64,000 nucleotides of DNA from Streptomyces sp. NBC_00224 (GCF_041435195.1 NZ_CP108106.1:7515001-7579000), one strand, 5' to 3'; positions 37,006 through 46,699 are shown, counted from the stretch's first letter. Made by a program: numbers and translations. The notes: generated from the sequence alone by a model not told the origin.

Positions 37006-38259
37006 GTGAAGAACCGCTACCTCCATGCCCCCGTCGTGCTCGCCACGGCCCTCGCACTCGGCGGCTGCGGCGCGCTGCCGGGCATGGGCGGGGACTCCAC
37101 CACCACCGTCACCGTGTGGCTGATGAAGGACAGCGCCTCCGACGAGTTCATCAAGCGGTTCACCGACGAGTTCGAGAAGGAACATCGCTCGGTCAAGCTG
37201 GACGTACGGATCCAGGAGTGGACCGGCATCGGCCAGAAGGTGACCACCGCCCTCAAGAAGGGCGAGGTGCCCGACGTCGTCGAGGTCGGCAACACCCAGG
37301 TCTCCCAGTACGCGGCGAGCGGCGGGCTGCTCGACCTCACCCTGGAGTCGCTGCGCGACTGGGGCAGCAAGGACTGGCTGCCGGGCCTCGCCGAACCCGG
37401 CAAGGTCGACGGGGTGCAGTACGGCATTCCCTGGTACGCGGCGAACCGCGTCGTCATCTACAACAAGGACCTGTTCGACGCGGCGGGCATCAGCAGGACG
37501 CCGAAGACCCGCGCCCAGTGGCTGAGCGACACGGGCAAGCTCAACACCGGCGCCACCCAGGGCGTCTACCTCGCCGGACAGGACTGGTACACCCTCGCCG
37601 GATTCGTCTGGGACGAGGGCGGCGAGCTCGCCCAGGAGAGCGCCGGGGAGTGGACCGGCACCCTCGCCACGCCCGCCGCGCTGCGAGGCATGGACTTCTA
37701 CCGGCAGCTCCAGGCGCTCGGCGACGGCCCCAAGAACGCCGACGAGGCCACGCCCCCGCAGGCCGAGGTCTTCGCCAAGGGCAGGGTCGCCCAGATCATC
37801 GCCGTCCCGGGCACCGCCAAGGCCATCCAGAAGGCCAACCCCGCCCTCGCCGACAAGCTCGGCTACTTCCCCATCCCTGGCAGGACCGTGGCCCAGCCGG
37901 GCGCGGTCTTCACCGGAGGCTCGGACCTCATCGTGCCCAAGCGGTCCACACACCACACCGAGGCTGTGGAGGTGGTCAAGGCGCTGGCCGGGGAGAAGTG
38001 GCAGCAGGATCTCGCCGCCACCATGAGCTACGTACCGAACAAGCCCGCGCTCGCGGCCGCCGTGGAGAACCAGGCGGGTACCGCCGCGATGGCGCAGGGC
38101 GCGGCCCGGGGCAGGGCCACGCCCAACTCGCCCCAGTGGGCCGCCGTCGAGGCCGACAACCCGATCAAGCCGTACATGACCGCCGTGCTCACGGGGGCCG
38201 ACCCGAAGACGGCGGCCAGGACGGCCTCCTCGCGGATCAGCTCGCTGCTGTTCCCCTGA
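37006..38259 (+). CDS. ABC transporter sugar-type solute-binding lipoprotein
   Basis: A 417-residue extracellular family 1 binding protein. Lipoprotein signal MKNRYLHAPVVLATALALGG with the lipidated Cys at residue 21. The mature body carries TVTVWLMKDSAS, PDVVEVGNTQVSQYAASGGL, PWYAANRVVIYNKDLFDAAG and FTGGSDLIVPK, typical of carbohydrate-binding ABC receptors. Start GTG 37006 is favoured (AAGGTG upstream and a compact signal); ATG 36985 is possible. No permease or ATPase genes adjoin it, so it is an orphan receptor and must use components encoded elsewhere. Its 3' end overlaps egtD by 23 bp, tail to tail. Confidence 0.85.
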   Translation: MKNRYLHAPVVLATALALGGCGALPGMGGDSTTTVTVWLMKDSASDEFIKRFTDEFEKEHRSVKLDVRIQEWTGIGQKVTTALKKGEVPDVVEVGNTQVSQYAASGGLLDLTLESLRDWGSKDWLPGLAEPGKVDGVQYGIPWYAANRVVIYNKDLFDAAGISRTPKTRAQWLSDTGKLNTGATQGVYLAGQDWYTLAGFVWDEGGELAQESAGEWTGTLATPAALRGMDFYRQLQALGDGPKNADEATPPQAEVFAKGRVAQIIAVPGTAKAIQKANPALADKLGYFPIPGRTVAQPGAVFTGGSDLIVPKRSTHHTEAVEVVKALAGEKWQQDLAATMSYVPNKPALAAAVENQAGTAAMAQGAARGRATPNSPQWAAVEADNPIKPYMTAVLTGADPKTAARTASSRISSLLFP

Positions 38260-39235
38260 CCTGGTCGCCCGCCGTCGCCAGCGACAGCGCGAACCGGCCG
38301 TCGGCGTCGGTCCACCAGTGGGTGGCCGTCAGCCCGGCGGCCGCCAGCTCGGCCCGCACGCCCTCGCGGCGGAACTTCGCCGAGATCTCGGTCCGCAGCT
38401 CCTCGCCCTCCTCGAAGCGGACGACGAGATCCAGCTCGGGGATCTTCACAGTGAGGTCGGCGCGGGCCCGCAGCCGCATCTCGATCCACTCGTTGTGGGC
38501 GTCCCAGCGCGCCACGTGCGTGAAGTCGTCGAGGTCGAAGTCCGCGCCGAGCTCGCGGTCGATGACGGCGAGCACGTTCTTGTTGAACTCGGCCGTCACC
38601 CCCCGCGCGTCGTCGTACGCCCGCACCAGGACCGACTCGTCCTTCACCAGGTCGGTGCCGAGCAGGAAGCTGTCGCCCGGCTCCATCATCGCGGCGACCG
38701 AGGCCAGGAACTCCGCGCGCTCGGCGGGCAGCAGATTGCCGATCGTGCCGCCGAGGAACACCACCAGACGCGGCCCCGGGGTGGCGGGCAGGTCGAGCGG
38801 ACGGGTGAAGTCGGCGATCAGCGCGTGCACTTCGAGCTTCGGCCGCTCCTCGATCAGCGCCTTCGCCGCCCCGGCCAGGGCGCTCTCGCTGACGTCGACC
38901 GGGATGTACGTGAGCGGGTCCGGCAGCGCGTCGAGCAGCAGTCGGGTCTTCTCCGAGGAGCCCGAGCCCAGCTCGACGAGGGTGCGGGCGCCGGAGGCGG
39001 CGGCGATCTCGGCGGCCCGACGGGTGAGGATCTCCCGCTCGGCGCGCGTCGGGTAGTAGTCGTCGAGCCGGGTGATCTCCTCGAACAGCTCGCTGCCCCG
39101 GGCGTCGTAGAACCACTTGGGCGGCAGGGTCTTGGGCGTACCCGTCAGCCCGTGCAGCACATCGGCGCGCAGCGCGGCCCCGGTGGTGTCCTCGGGCAGG
39201 GTGCGGGTCAGCTGGAACGGGTGGGACTCGTGCAC
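38237..39235 (-). CDS. egtD: L-histidine N-alpha-methyltransferase EgtD
   Basis: A 332-residue SAM-dependent enzyme that trimethylates histidine to hercynine, the first committed step to ergothioneine. Motifs: PPKWFYDARGSELFEEITRL near the N-terminus, VELGSGSSEKTRLLL (SAM loop), YIPVDVSESAL and LVVFLGGTIGNL, and the C-terminal THWWTDADGRFALSLA. Start GTG 39235 (AAGGAG 9 nt upstream) overlaps the 3' end of egtC by 28 bp. It is the last gene of the egtABCD operon. Length equals the family norm. Confidence 0.94.
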   Translation of the reverse strand: MHESHPFQLTRTLPEDTTGAALRADVLHGLTGTPKTLPPKWFYDARGSELFEEITRLDDYYPTRAEREILTRRAAEIAAASGARTLVELGSGSSEKTRLLLDALPDPLTYIPVDVSESALAGAAKALIEERPKLEVHALIADFTRPLDLPATPGPRLVVFLGGTIGNLLPAERAEFLASVAAMMEPGDSFLLGTDLVKDESVLVRAYDDARGVTAEFNKNVLAVIDRELGADFDLDDFTHVARWDAHNEWIEMRLRARADLTVKIPELDLVVRFEEGEELRTEISAKFRREGVRAELAAAGLTATHWWTDADGRFALSLATAGDQVRGTAAS

Positions 39236-39987
39236 GAGGAAGGCTCCTTGAGGGGGGTCAGTACGAGGTCGGTACGGGTCGCGGACAGCAGGGTGCGGTC
39301 GGGGACCTCGTGCCAGTGCGGATCGTCGTCGTAGGGCTCCGAGGCGACGACCGTGCGGTCGCCCGGCCGGGCCAGGTACCACAGGGTGTCGCCCCAGGCC
39401 GTGGCGGCGATCGTCTCGCCGTCCGTGAGCAGCAGGTTCAGCCGCGAGCCCGGGGCCGCCTCGGCGACCTCGGTCACCGTCTCGGCGAGCGCCCGGCCCA
39501 TCTCGTCGCCCGCCCGCAGCCGGTGAAGCAGCAGGGCCCACACCAGCGCGGAGTCACAGCGCGCCTCCAGACGCAGCAGCTCCTCCGCGGGCAGGGCGGC
39601 GGCCGGCGGGGCCAGCGAGCCGGGCCAGCCCTTGACCGCCCCGTTGTGGCTGAACAGCCAGCGCCCGGCGGTGTAGGGGGCGGCGGCCGCCTCGCCGTCC
39701 GCGCCCGGCTCGGTGGCGTCCCGGACCGCCGCGAGCAGCGCGCCGGTGCGCACCACCCGGGCCAGGTCCGCGAACGACGGGTCGGCCCAGATCGGCCCCG
39801 GGCGGCGGTAGCGGCCCGGCACCGGGTCGCCCTCCGCGTACCAGCCGACCCCGAAGCCGTCGGCGTTGACCGTTCCGTACCGCTGGTGGCGCGGCGCCCA
39901 GGACTGCCGGTACAGCGCGTGCGGCGGGCTGACGAGCAGCTCGCCGAGCGGCAACGGCGCGCCCAGAAAAGCGATATGACGGCACAT
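39208..39987 (-). CDS. egtC: Gamma-glutamyl hercynylcysteine S-oxide hydrolase EgtC
   Basis: A 259-residue class II glutamine amidotransferase-like hydrolase. Cys2 (MCRHIAFLG) is the N-terminal nucleophile after Met removal. NADGFGVGWYAEG and LFSHNGAVKGWP are the conserved pocket segments. It removes glutamate from the gamma-glutamyl sulfoxide intermediate. Its ATG overlaps the egtB stop codon by one base (TGATG), ensuring coupled translation. The C-terminal tail (LKEPSSCTSPTRSS) reads through the egtD start region and is probably unstructured. Confidence 0.93.
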   Translation of the reverse strand: MCRHIAFLGAPLPLGELLVSPPHALYRQSWAPRHQRYGTVNADGFGVGWYAEGDPVPGRYRRPGPIWADPSFADLARVVRTGALLAAVRDATEPGADGEAAAAPYTAGRWLFSHNGAVKGWPGSLAPPAAALPAEELLRLEARCDSALVWALLLHRLRAGDEMGRALAETVTEVAEAAPGSRLNLLLTDGETIAATAWGDTLWYLARPGDRTVVASEPYDDDPHWHEVPDRTLLSATRTDLVLTPLKEPSSCTSPTRSS

Positions 39988-41318
39988 CAGGCATCCCTCG
40001 CGGTCCGGAACCCGGCGAATATCTGCCGCCGCACCGGAAGGTCCCAGTTGCGGAAGGTGCCCCGGCAGGCCACCTGGTCCACCGCGAACGAACCGCCGCG
40101 CAGCACCTTGTGGTCGGGGCCGAAGAACACTTCCGAGTACTCGCGGTAGGGGAACGCCGCGAAGCCCGGGTACGGCATGAAGTCGCTGGACGTCCACTCC
40201 CAGACGTCACCGATCAACTGCCGTACACCCAGCGGGGACTCGCCCGCCGGATAGGCCCCGGCGGGGGCCGGGCGCAGATGGCGCTGGCCCAGGTTGGCGT
40301 GCTCGGAGGTGGGGTCGGCGTCGCCCCACGGGTAGCGCCGGGAGCGGCCGGTGGCGGGGTCGTGCCGGGCCGCCTTCTCCCACTCCTCCTCGGTGGGCAG
40401 CCGCCGCCCGGCCCAGCGGGCGTACGCGTCCGCCTCGTACCAGCTCACATGGAGCACCGGCTCGTCCAGCGGTACGGGCTCGGTCACCCCGAACCGGCGG
40501 CGCAGCCACTCGCCGCCCTCCCGGCGCCAGAACAGCGGAGCCGTCAGCTCGTACTGGCGGACCATGGCCCAGCCCTTGGGCTCCCACCAGCGCTCGTCGG
40601 TGTAGCCGCCGTCCTCGATGAACCGCAGATACGCGCCGCAGGTCACCGGGGAGGTGTCCAGATGGAAGGCCGGGACGATCCGGTGGTGGGCCGGGCGCTC
40701 GTTGTCCAGGGCCCACGGCTCGGCCGAGGTTCCCATGGTGAACGGGCCGCCGGGGACCAGGACTTCGGCGGGCAGGCCCGTGGTGGAGCCCCGCGGCGGC
40801 TCGGGGGCGGCGAGCGCCGCCGGGCCCTTGCGGAGCTGATGGGTGATCAGCATCGTCTCGTCGTGCTGCTGTTCGTGCTGGGCGACCATCCCGAAGGCGA
40901 AGCCCGCGTCGACGAGACGGGGGCCGCCCTCCAGCGGCGCGCTCTCCAGGACGTCCAGGGCCCGGCCGCGCACCTCGGCGGCGTACCGGCGCGCCTCGGC
41001 GGGGGAGAGCAGCGGCAGCGAGGGCCGGGTGGCGCGGGGGTGCTCGAAGGCGTCGTACAGCGAGTCGATCTCCGGGCGCATCGCGTCCCGCCCGGCGACC
41101 GCCCGCAGCAGCCACTGCTCCTCCTGGTTGCCGATGTGCGCTAGGTCCCAGACCAGCGGCGACATCAGGGGCGAGTGCTGGGCCGTGAGGTCGTGGTCGT
41201 CGACGCAGGAGGTGAGCGTGGCGGTGCGCGCCCGCGCGGCGGTGAGCGCCGTCAGGGCGCGCTGCCGCAGCGCCTCCGGGTCGGTGGGGGCCGCTCCGGT
41301 CGGTTCGGGGCCGGTCAT
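39987..41318 (-). CDS. egtB: Hercynine oxygenase (ergothioneine sulfoxide synthase) EgtB
   Basis: A 443-residue non-haem iron enzyme that joins gamma-glutamylcysteine to hercynine using O2. The N-terminal DinB-like four-helix domain provides iron ligands: His in DLAHIGNQEEQW and the pair in HEQQHDE. The C-terminal formylglycine-generating-enzyme-like domain (about 185-440) has PGGPFTMG, PTEEEWEKAAR, GDVWEWTSSDF and the end NWDLPVRRQIFAGFR. ATG 41318 overlaps the egtA stop (ATGA). All expected parts are present. Confidence 0.95.
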   Translation of the reverse strand: MTGPEPTGAAPTDPEALRQRALTALTAARARTATLTSCVDDHDLTAQHSPLMSPLVWDLAHIGNQEEQWLLRAVAGRDAMRPEIDSLYDAFEHPRATRPSLPLLSPAEARRYAAEVRGRALDVLESAPLEGGPRLVDAGFAFGMVAQHEQQHDETMLITHQLRKGPAALAAPEPPRGSTTGLPAEVLVPGGPFTMGTSAEPWALDNERPAHHRIVPAFHLDTSPVTCGAYLRFIEDGGYTDERWWEPKGWAMVRQYELTAPLFWRREGGEWLRRRFGVTEPVPLDEPVLHVSWYEADAYARWAGRRLPTEEEWEKAARHDPATGRSRRYPWGDADPTSEHANLGQRHLRPAPAGAYPAGESPLGVRQLIGDVWEWTSSDFMPYPGFAAFPYREYSEVFFGPDHKVLRGGSFAVDQVACRGTFRNWDLPVRRQIFAGFRTARDA

Positions 41319-42568
41319 GAGGAGGTGTCCTTCCCGGGGGCGAGCGCGAACGAGGTGTCCGCGGGAGAGAGGCCCCGTGCGATGTGGCGGTCCGTGAAGG
41401 CGGCGACCGCCTGCCGGACCTCGGTGGTGGCGCCGAGCCGGGGCAGCGCCTCCAGCGCGGCCGCGAAGCAGAGCTCGGCCGCCTCCCGCAGTTCGGGGTC
41501 GGTGAGCCCGGAGCGGGCCGCCTCGACCCAGAGCGGGTTGCGCGGCGCGGGCAGCGAACCGGCCCTCTCCGCGAGGGATTTGACGGCCCGGTAGGCGGTC
41601 TCGGACGCCTCCTGGTCGTCGAAGAGCGCGGTGGTCACCGCGAGCGGGACGATCCAGCCGTCCTCGCCCGGCTGCGCGTCGATCATGCGCAACTCCAGGT
41701 GCCCGCGCGGCCGCACCGGCGGGAAGAGCGTGGTCAGGTGGTAGTCGAGGTCCTCGCGGGTGGGCCGACGCGGCTCGCCCGTGCGCAGCCACTCGCGGAA
41801 GGTGAGCCCCTCCGGCGCCTCCCAGGGGCCGTCCTCGGACCGGACGCACATCACCGGCGCGTCCAGGACGTGCGCGGCCCAGGCCGCCCGGGGCTCGGCG
41901 TCCAGCGGGGGCGCCAGCGACCGTACCGGGTCGATCGCGGTCCACACCGCCTGCCGGGAGGAGCGCCAGCCGGTGGGTCTGCCCTCCTGCCAGGGGGAGT
42001 TGGCGAACGCGGCCACCAGGACCGCGCCGAGGAGGTGGGCGAGCCGCCAGCGGCGCCCGAAGCCGAGCGGGCCCGGCTCCTCGTATCCGGCGTCGAGGCA
42101 GACCTGGACGGAGGCCGAGGCGCACATCATGGCGCGCCCGGCCGGGCCCGTACGGTCGAAGTGGGCTTCCATGGCGTCGTACCGGGGGTCGTGCAGAAAG
42201 CGGCGCGGCGGCTGCCACGGCTCCTGGCCGAGCCCGGTGAGAGTGAGGTCCCTGGCGCGAAGATCGGCCCGGACGGCCGTCAGATCGGCCGCCACGGAGT
42301 CGATGCACTCCATGAGGGAATCGGCGGGAAGCGAGCTGAGCTCCAGCTGGCCGCCGGGTTCGACGGTGAGTGCCGACCGCAGGGGGAGCGCCCTTAACGA
42401 GGCGTAGGCGGCGGCGAGTCGGTGGTGCTGAACGGGGAGGTGCGGGTCGTGCAGATCATGGACGAGCCACTCCACTTCCACTCCGACGGCGCGAGGCGGG
42501 CCGTTCTTGAAGCAGATACATCGAAGCAGATCGTCTGCTTCCGTTTCTGTGAACTGTTTGGTCAGCAT
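41315..42568 (-). CDS. egtA: Ergothioneine-type glutamate-cysteine ligase EgtA
   Basis: A 417-residue member of the GCS2 carboxylate-amine ligase family that makes gamma-glutamylcysteine for EgtB. Motifs: VGVEVEWLVHDLHDP (metal and glutamate site), TVEPGGQLELSS, ASASVQVCLDAG and HLELRMIDAQPGED. ATG 42568 with a GGGAAGCGA ribosome-site-like stretch begins the operon. The 284-bp upstream region is shared with the divergent GH18 gene. No egtE (PLP lyase) follows, as I recall for other Streptomyces, where the last step is done by an unlinked enzyme. Confidence 0.92.
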   Translation of the reverse strand: MLTKQFTETEADDLLRCICFKNGPPRAVGVEVEWLVHDLHDPHLPVQHHRLAAAYASLRALPLRSALTVEPGGQLELSSLPADSLMECIDSVAADLTAVRADLRARDLTLTGLGQEPWQPPRRFLHDPRYDAMEAHFDRTGPAGRAMMCASASVQVCLDAGYEEPGPLGFGRRWRLAHLLGAVLVAAFANSPWQEGRPTGWRSSRQAVWTAIDPVRSLAPPLDAEPRAAWAAHVLDAPVMCVRSEDGPWEAPEGLTFREWLRTGEPRRPTREDLDYHLTTLFPPVRPRGHLELRMIDAQPGEDGWIVPLAVTTALFDDQEASETAYRAVKSLAERAGSLPAPRNPLWVEAARSGLTDPELREAAELCFAAALEALPRLGATTEVRQAVAAFTDRHIARGLSPADTSFALAPGKDTSS

Positions 42569-42852
42569 GGTCGCTTCCCCAACTCGGGGTCTTTTTCGGT
42601 GCACTGTCCCACCTAAGCCACTGCCATCGTCTCGCACAAGAGTGCCCATCCGGACGGAAAGTATGTTGCGGGAGTGTTGTCCTGGCGTCAACGATGCTAG
42701 ATACGAGTGCACGACTGCGCGACCTAGGGCCTGTCCGGTGGATCTGGTCGGCACGCGGGGGTCTGGCCCTGGGGTGAGTGTCGCCTTCCCGGTTGCGCCG
42801 GACGGCGCAGTGTGCGCTGCCCCGGGGGCGGACGGCGGCCAGGCTCGGGGGC

Positions 42853-43890
42853 ATGATCATCCGAGCCTTCACGGCGCTGCTCGCCGCCCTCCTCGCCGTC
42901 CTCGCCACGCCCCCGCCCGTCTCCGCCGCGGAACCCGCGCCGCCCCGCACCGTCTCCGGCTGGCTGCCGTACTGGGACCAGGAGGGCGCCTACCAGGACG
43001 CCCTGCGCCACGCGGCACAGCTGCACACCGTCAGCCCGTTCTGGTACCAGGCGATCAGCGCCGAGCGCGTCGACGGCCACCCGGGCGCGGGCGCGCAGCG
43101 CATCGTCGACGGGCTGCACGCGGCCGGGATCGCCGTGGTGCCCACCGTCATGGAGACGATGAAGCCCGGCGTACTCGCCGCGATCCTCGCCGACCCGGCC
43201 CGCCGCGCCGCCCACATCACGGCCCTGCTCACGGTGGTGGGCAGCCGTTCCTACGACGGCCTGGACATCGACTACGAGTCGATCGCCCCGACCGGCGACG
43301 CCGGCTACCCCGCGGTACGGGCGGACTACGCCACGTTCATCACCGAGCTGTGCGGGCGCCTGCACGCCCTGGCCAAGAGCTGCGTCAGCACCGTCTCGCC
43401 GCAGACCTCGACCACCGGACGCATCTGGGACTACGCGACGATCGGCCGGGCCGCCGACCGGGTGCGGATCATGGCGTACGACCGGCACTGGTCGGGCGGC
43501 GACCCCGGCCCGCTCGCCGGGGCCGACTGGTACGAGGAGATCCTGCGCCGGGCCACCGCGCTGATCCCGGCCGCCCGCATCGAGATGGCCCTGCCCGCGT
43601 ACGGCTGGGACTGGCCCGCGGGCGGCGGTGGCCGCGCCCGGCACGTCACCATGCGGGAGGCCGAGGCCCTGCGGGTGGCCGAGGGCGCGCCGTACCAGTT
43701 CGACCCCGTGTCGAAGACACCGCACTTCGGCTACCAGGACGGGGACACGGCCCGCGAGGTCTGGTACCAGGACGCGCGCGGCATCGAGGCCGATCTGCCG
43801 GTCCTGGCCCGCTACGGCATCCACCACACCTCCCTCTGGGCCCTCGGCTTCGAGGACCCGGCGGTGTGGCCGGTGCTGGCGAGAACCTGA
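42853..43890 (+). CDS. Secreted glycoside hydrolase family 18-like protein
   Basis: A 345-residue protein. Sec signal (MIIRAFTALLAALLAVLATP, cleavage after VSA) and a GH18 TIM barrel beginning SGWLPYWDQEGA. The catalytic signature YDGLDIDYES supplies the DxDxE acid/base Glu. MAYDRHWSGGDPGP and SLWALGFEDPAVW are later barrel strands. The lack of carbohydrate-binding modules and the SGWLPYW start recall spore-cortex or wall-active members (YdhD/SleL-like) more than chitinases, so peptidoglycan or another beta-1,4-glycan is a likely target. It converges on the exo-glucosaminidase gene. Confidence 0.83.
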   Translation: MIIRAFTALLAALLAVLATPPPVSAAEPAPPRTVSGWLPYWDQEGAYQDALRHAAQLHTVSPFWYQAISAERVDGHPGAGAQRIVDGLHAAGIAVVPTVMETMKPGVLAAILADPARRAAHITALLTVVGSRSYDGLDIDYESIAPTGDAGYPAVRADYATFITELCGRLHALAKSCVSTVSPQTSTTGRIWDYATIGRAADRVRIMAYDRHWSGGDPGPLAGADWYEEILRRATALIPAARIEMALPAYGWDWPAGGGGRARHVTMREAEALRVAEGAPYQFDPVSKTPHFGYQDGDTAREVWYQDARGIEADLPVLARYGIHHTSLWALGFEDPAVWPVLART

Positions 43891-43915
43891 CCGGCGAACC
43901 GGCCACGGGCCCGGT

Positions 43916-46612
43916 TCAGCCGTGGACCGTGGCGGTCGGGGTGTTCCAGCCCGAGATCCGCAGCCGGGGCGCGGACCCGTGCAGGTCGGCGGTCCGGTAG
44001 GCGGCGGTCAGCGTCGTCGTCTCGCCGGGCCAGAGGGTGACCTGGTTGTCGGACCACTGGACGGGCAGGACCGGGGCGCCCTTGGCGTCCACGAGGTGGA
44101 CGTCGGTGAGCAGCGCCGGAGTCCTGCCCGTTCCCGTGTTGGTGAGTGTGACGGTCGTCGTCGAGGTGCCGTCGCCGCCCGTGGCCGTCGTCGCGGTGGC
44201 GGTCACCGTCGCCTTCGCCATCGCGCTCAGGCCCTTCAGATCGGCGTAGGCGGTGGTGGGGGTGTAGTACCAGTCGGTGTGCGCGTAGTCGAGGACGTCC
44301 GCCTTGGTGGAGAGCCAGTACACATTGCGGCCGACCTCCTTGCCGGTGGCGTCGGTGAGCAGCAGCCGGGCGAGATAGGTCGTGGAGAGGCCGCTCACGC
44401 TCGCCGGGACGGTGAGCGCGGTCGTCCTCGCCCCGTCGCCGCCCACTCCCACCCCCGTCGCCGTCCTGTCGTACTTCTGCGTCCCGTCGGTGTTGAACAG
44501 CGTCACCCGGGCCGTGAGACCGGACACGGGCGTGTGCCTGCCGTTCACCACGGCGACCGAGCGGTCGTCGTAGGAGTACTGGATGTGCAGCGGCTCGTTC
44601 GCCTTCTTCGCGCCGAAGTACGCGCCGCCCTGGTCCAGGTAGCGGTCCGTCAACTGCCAGTGCAGAGAGGTCCAGCCGCTGTTGAACATCCAGTGGACGA
44701 CCCCGGTCGCGGGCTTCGAGGCGTCCTTGGCGTTGCGGGCGTACGCCTCGTACTGGGCGCGCACGTTCTCGTACTGGGCGAGCTGCGCCTTGCGTACATA
44801 GTCGTCCAGACCGGCCGGGGCACCGTAGCGTCCGGCCAGGGCCGCGTCGTAGAGGGCGAGGGTGGCGAAGGTCGAGGAGGGGGAGCGGTGGTACTGCTTG
44901 GCCGACGGGCTCTTCCAGAGCGTCTCCAGCTCGGCCGGTGACATCATCCGGCGCAGGGTGTCCAGGGTGGGGATGTCGGGGCCCGCGCTGGTCTCGGAGT
45001 TGAAGCCGGTGGCCCCGCCCTCCTGCTTGTTGTACCAGTAGTTGGGCGGCACCCAGTCGTACGGGCCGGTCATCTTCATGCCCGAACTGCCGGTGATCGG
45101 CGAGGACTTGTCGGACGCGGCGGCCACGATCGGGGTCTGCCAGTCGGCCGCCCGCAGTGCGTCGACATAGTTCTTCTCGATCGTCTTGTCCGGGGCGAAG
45201 TCGCTGCCGATCAGGAACGAGATCACACTGGGGTGGTCGCGTAGCCGGGCCGCCTCGGCGGCCATCGACGCCTTCGCGACCGGGTAGTCCGCCGCGGTCC
45301 ACTTGTCGCCCGGCTCGCTCCCGTTGACCTGGCCCTCCCACTTGTCGCAGCACTCCCAGCCGGGGAGCGTGAGGATGCCGTACCGGTCCGCGAGGTCGAA
45401 GAACTCGTCCGGCTCGATGTGCCCTTCGAGCCGGATGGTGTTGAGGCCCAGATCGAGCGCGTACTTGAGCCGGTCCTCCACATAGGTGCGGTCCCAGCGC
45501 AGGTACTCGTCCGGCGACCACCCGCCGCCCTTGATCAGCAACGGGCGGCCGTTGACGGAGTACTGGCGGGCGCCGTCCGCGTTGAGCGGTGCCTTCACGT
45601 CGCGGATGCCGAACGACTCGTGCACGGTGTCGGAGGTGGTGCCGGAGACCGACGCGGTCAGGTCGAGCCCGTACAGCGCCTGCTCGCCCATCCCGGCAGG
45701 CCACCACACGCGCGGCGAGGCCAGATGGAGCTGGGGGTGGGCGGCCGGGGTGAAGGTGACCGTCCTGGTCTCGTGCGCGGCGAGCGTGACGTCCTGGCTG
45801 AAGGAGGCCGTGCCGATCGTGCCGGAGACGGTCGTGGTGACCGTGCTCGCCGAGTCATTGCGTGCCTGCGCCTTCACCGTCAGGTCGGCGGTCGACAGGG
45901 ACGGCACGGCGAGTGCGGTGACGACGTGGGCGTCCCGCAGCGCGACCGGACCGCCGCGCCGGACCAGCACATCCCGGACGATGCCCATGTTCTCGTCGGG
46001 CGGCGGCTGCAGCCAGTCGATCCACCCCATGGTGAGGTTCTTCCTGGGGGCATTGGGCTGGACGCGGAACGCGACGGTGTTGGTGCCGGACCTCACCGCC
46101 GAGGTGATGTCCAGCTCATGGCGGGTGTACGCCCCGGTGACCGCACCCTTGTCCGCGACCTGCTGCCCGTTGACGAACACATCGGCGGCCGAGACGACCC
46201 CGCTGAAGTCGAGATACGTACGCGAGGAGGTGTCCGCGACGGTGAAGTCCGAGCGGTACCACCAGGGCACCGCGAAGTCGGCGGTGGGGATGTTCTTCTG
46301 GTTGGTGGAGTAGAAGGGGTCGGCGTACTTGCCGGCGGCGAGCAGCGCCGCGAGGACCGTGGAGCGGGGCCCGGCCGGGTACCAGCCCGCCGCCGGATAG
46401 CCGGGGCTGGAGACGGCCGCCGCGGAGTCGGTGACCTTGGCGGTGGACTGGATGGCGTAGGTGGAGAGCGCCGCTGTGGAGGGGACAACGGCCGTGTGGG
46501 CGGCGGGAGTTGCCTGCTGGACTCCCGAGGCGAGGGCGAGCGTCAGGGTGAGGGCGACGGCCGCGGCGGTCCTTCGGCGGACGAAAGGTCGGCGGTAGAG
46601 ACGGTAGAACAC
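43916..46612 (-). CDS. csxA: Exo-beta-D-glucosaminidase (GH2, CsxA-like)
   Basis: An 898-residue secreted enzyme. Long signal peptide with RRPFVRRRTAAAVAL, then GH2 sugar-binding jelly roll, Ig-like domain, TIM barrel and C-terminal beta domains. Within the barrel, GSDFAPD (about 466-472) and FNSETSAGPDIPT (about 536-548) match the catalytic acid Asp and nucleophile Glu regions of CsxA. The enzyme releases glucosamine from the non-reducing ends of chitosan oligomers. Start GTG 46612 with GGGAG 6 nt upstream. An operator-like sequence at 46644-46665 lies just upstream, facing the ROK repressor gene, so induction by glucosaminides is likely. Confidence 0.88.
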   Translation of the reverse strand: MFYRLYRRPFVRRRTAAAVALTLTLALASGVQQATPAAHTAVVPSTAALSTYAIQSTAKVTDSAAAVSSPGYPAAGWYPAGPRSTVLAALLAAGKYADPFYSTNQKNIPTADFAVPWWYRSDFTVADTSSRTYLDFSGVVSAADVFVNGQQVADKGAVTGAYTRHELDITSAVRSGTNTVAFRVQPNAPRKNLTMGWIDWLQPPPDENMGIVRDVLVRRGGPVALRDAHVVTALAVPSLSTADLTVKAQARNDSASTVTTTVSGTIGTASFSQDVTLAAHETRTVTFTPAAHPQLHLASPRVWWPAGMGEQALYGLDLTASVSGTTSDTVHESFGIRDVKAPLNADGARQYSVNGRPLLIKGGGWSPDEYLRWDRTYVEDRLKYALDLGLNTIRLEGHIEPDEFFDLADRYGILTLPGWECCDKWEGQVNGSEPGDKWTAADYPVAKASMAAEAARLRDHPSVISFLIGSDFAPDKTIEKNYVDALRAADWQTPIVAAASDKSSPITGSSGMKMTGPYDWVPPNYWYNKQEGGATGFNSETSAGPDIPTLDTLRRMMSPAELETLWKSPSAKQYHRSPSSTFATLALYDAALAGRYGAPAGLDDYVRKAQLAQYENVRAQYEAYARNAKDASKPATGVVHWMFNSGWTSLHWQLTDRYLDQGGAYFGAKKANEPLHIQYSYDDRSVAVVNGRHTPVSGLTARVTLFNTDGTQKYDRTATGVGVGGDGARTTALTVPASVSGLSTTYLARLLLTDATGKEVGRNVYWLSTKADVLDYAHTDWYYTPTTAYADLKGLSAMAKATVTATATTATGGDGTSTTTVTLTNTGTGRTPALLTDVHLVDAKGAPVLPVQWSDNQVTLWPGETTTLTAAYRTADLHGSAPRLRISGWNTPTATVHG

Positions 46613-46643
46613 GGTGGTCTCCCGGCATCCAAGTCAGGCATTC

Positions 46644-46665
46644 AAGTTAGGAAGCTTTACTAACT
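46644..46665. promoter_or_regulatory. Probable ROK-repressor operator upstream of csxA
   Basis: AGTTAG (46645-46650) and CTAACT (46660-46665) flank AAGCTT, 33 bp upstream of the csxA start and beyond the ROK 3' end. The reverse complement of 47943-47961 matches it at 15 of 19 positions. Confidence 0.65.
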
Positions 46666-46699
46666 CGCACCCCGAAGGTAGAGACCTGAGGAAGTCATG

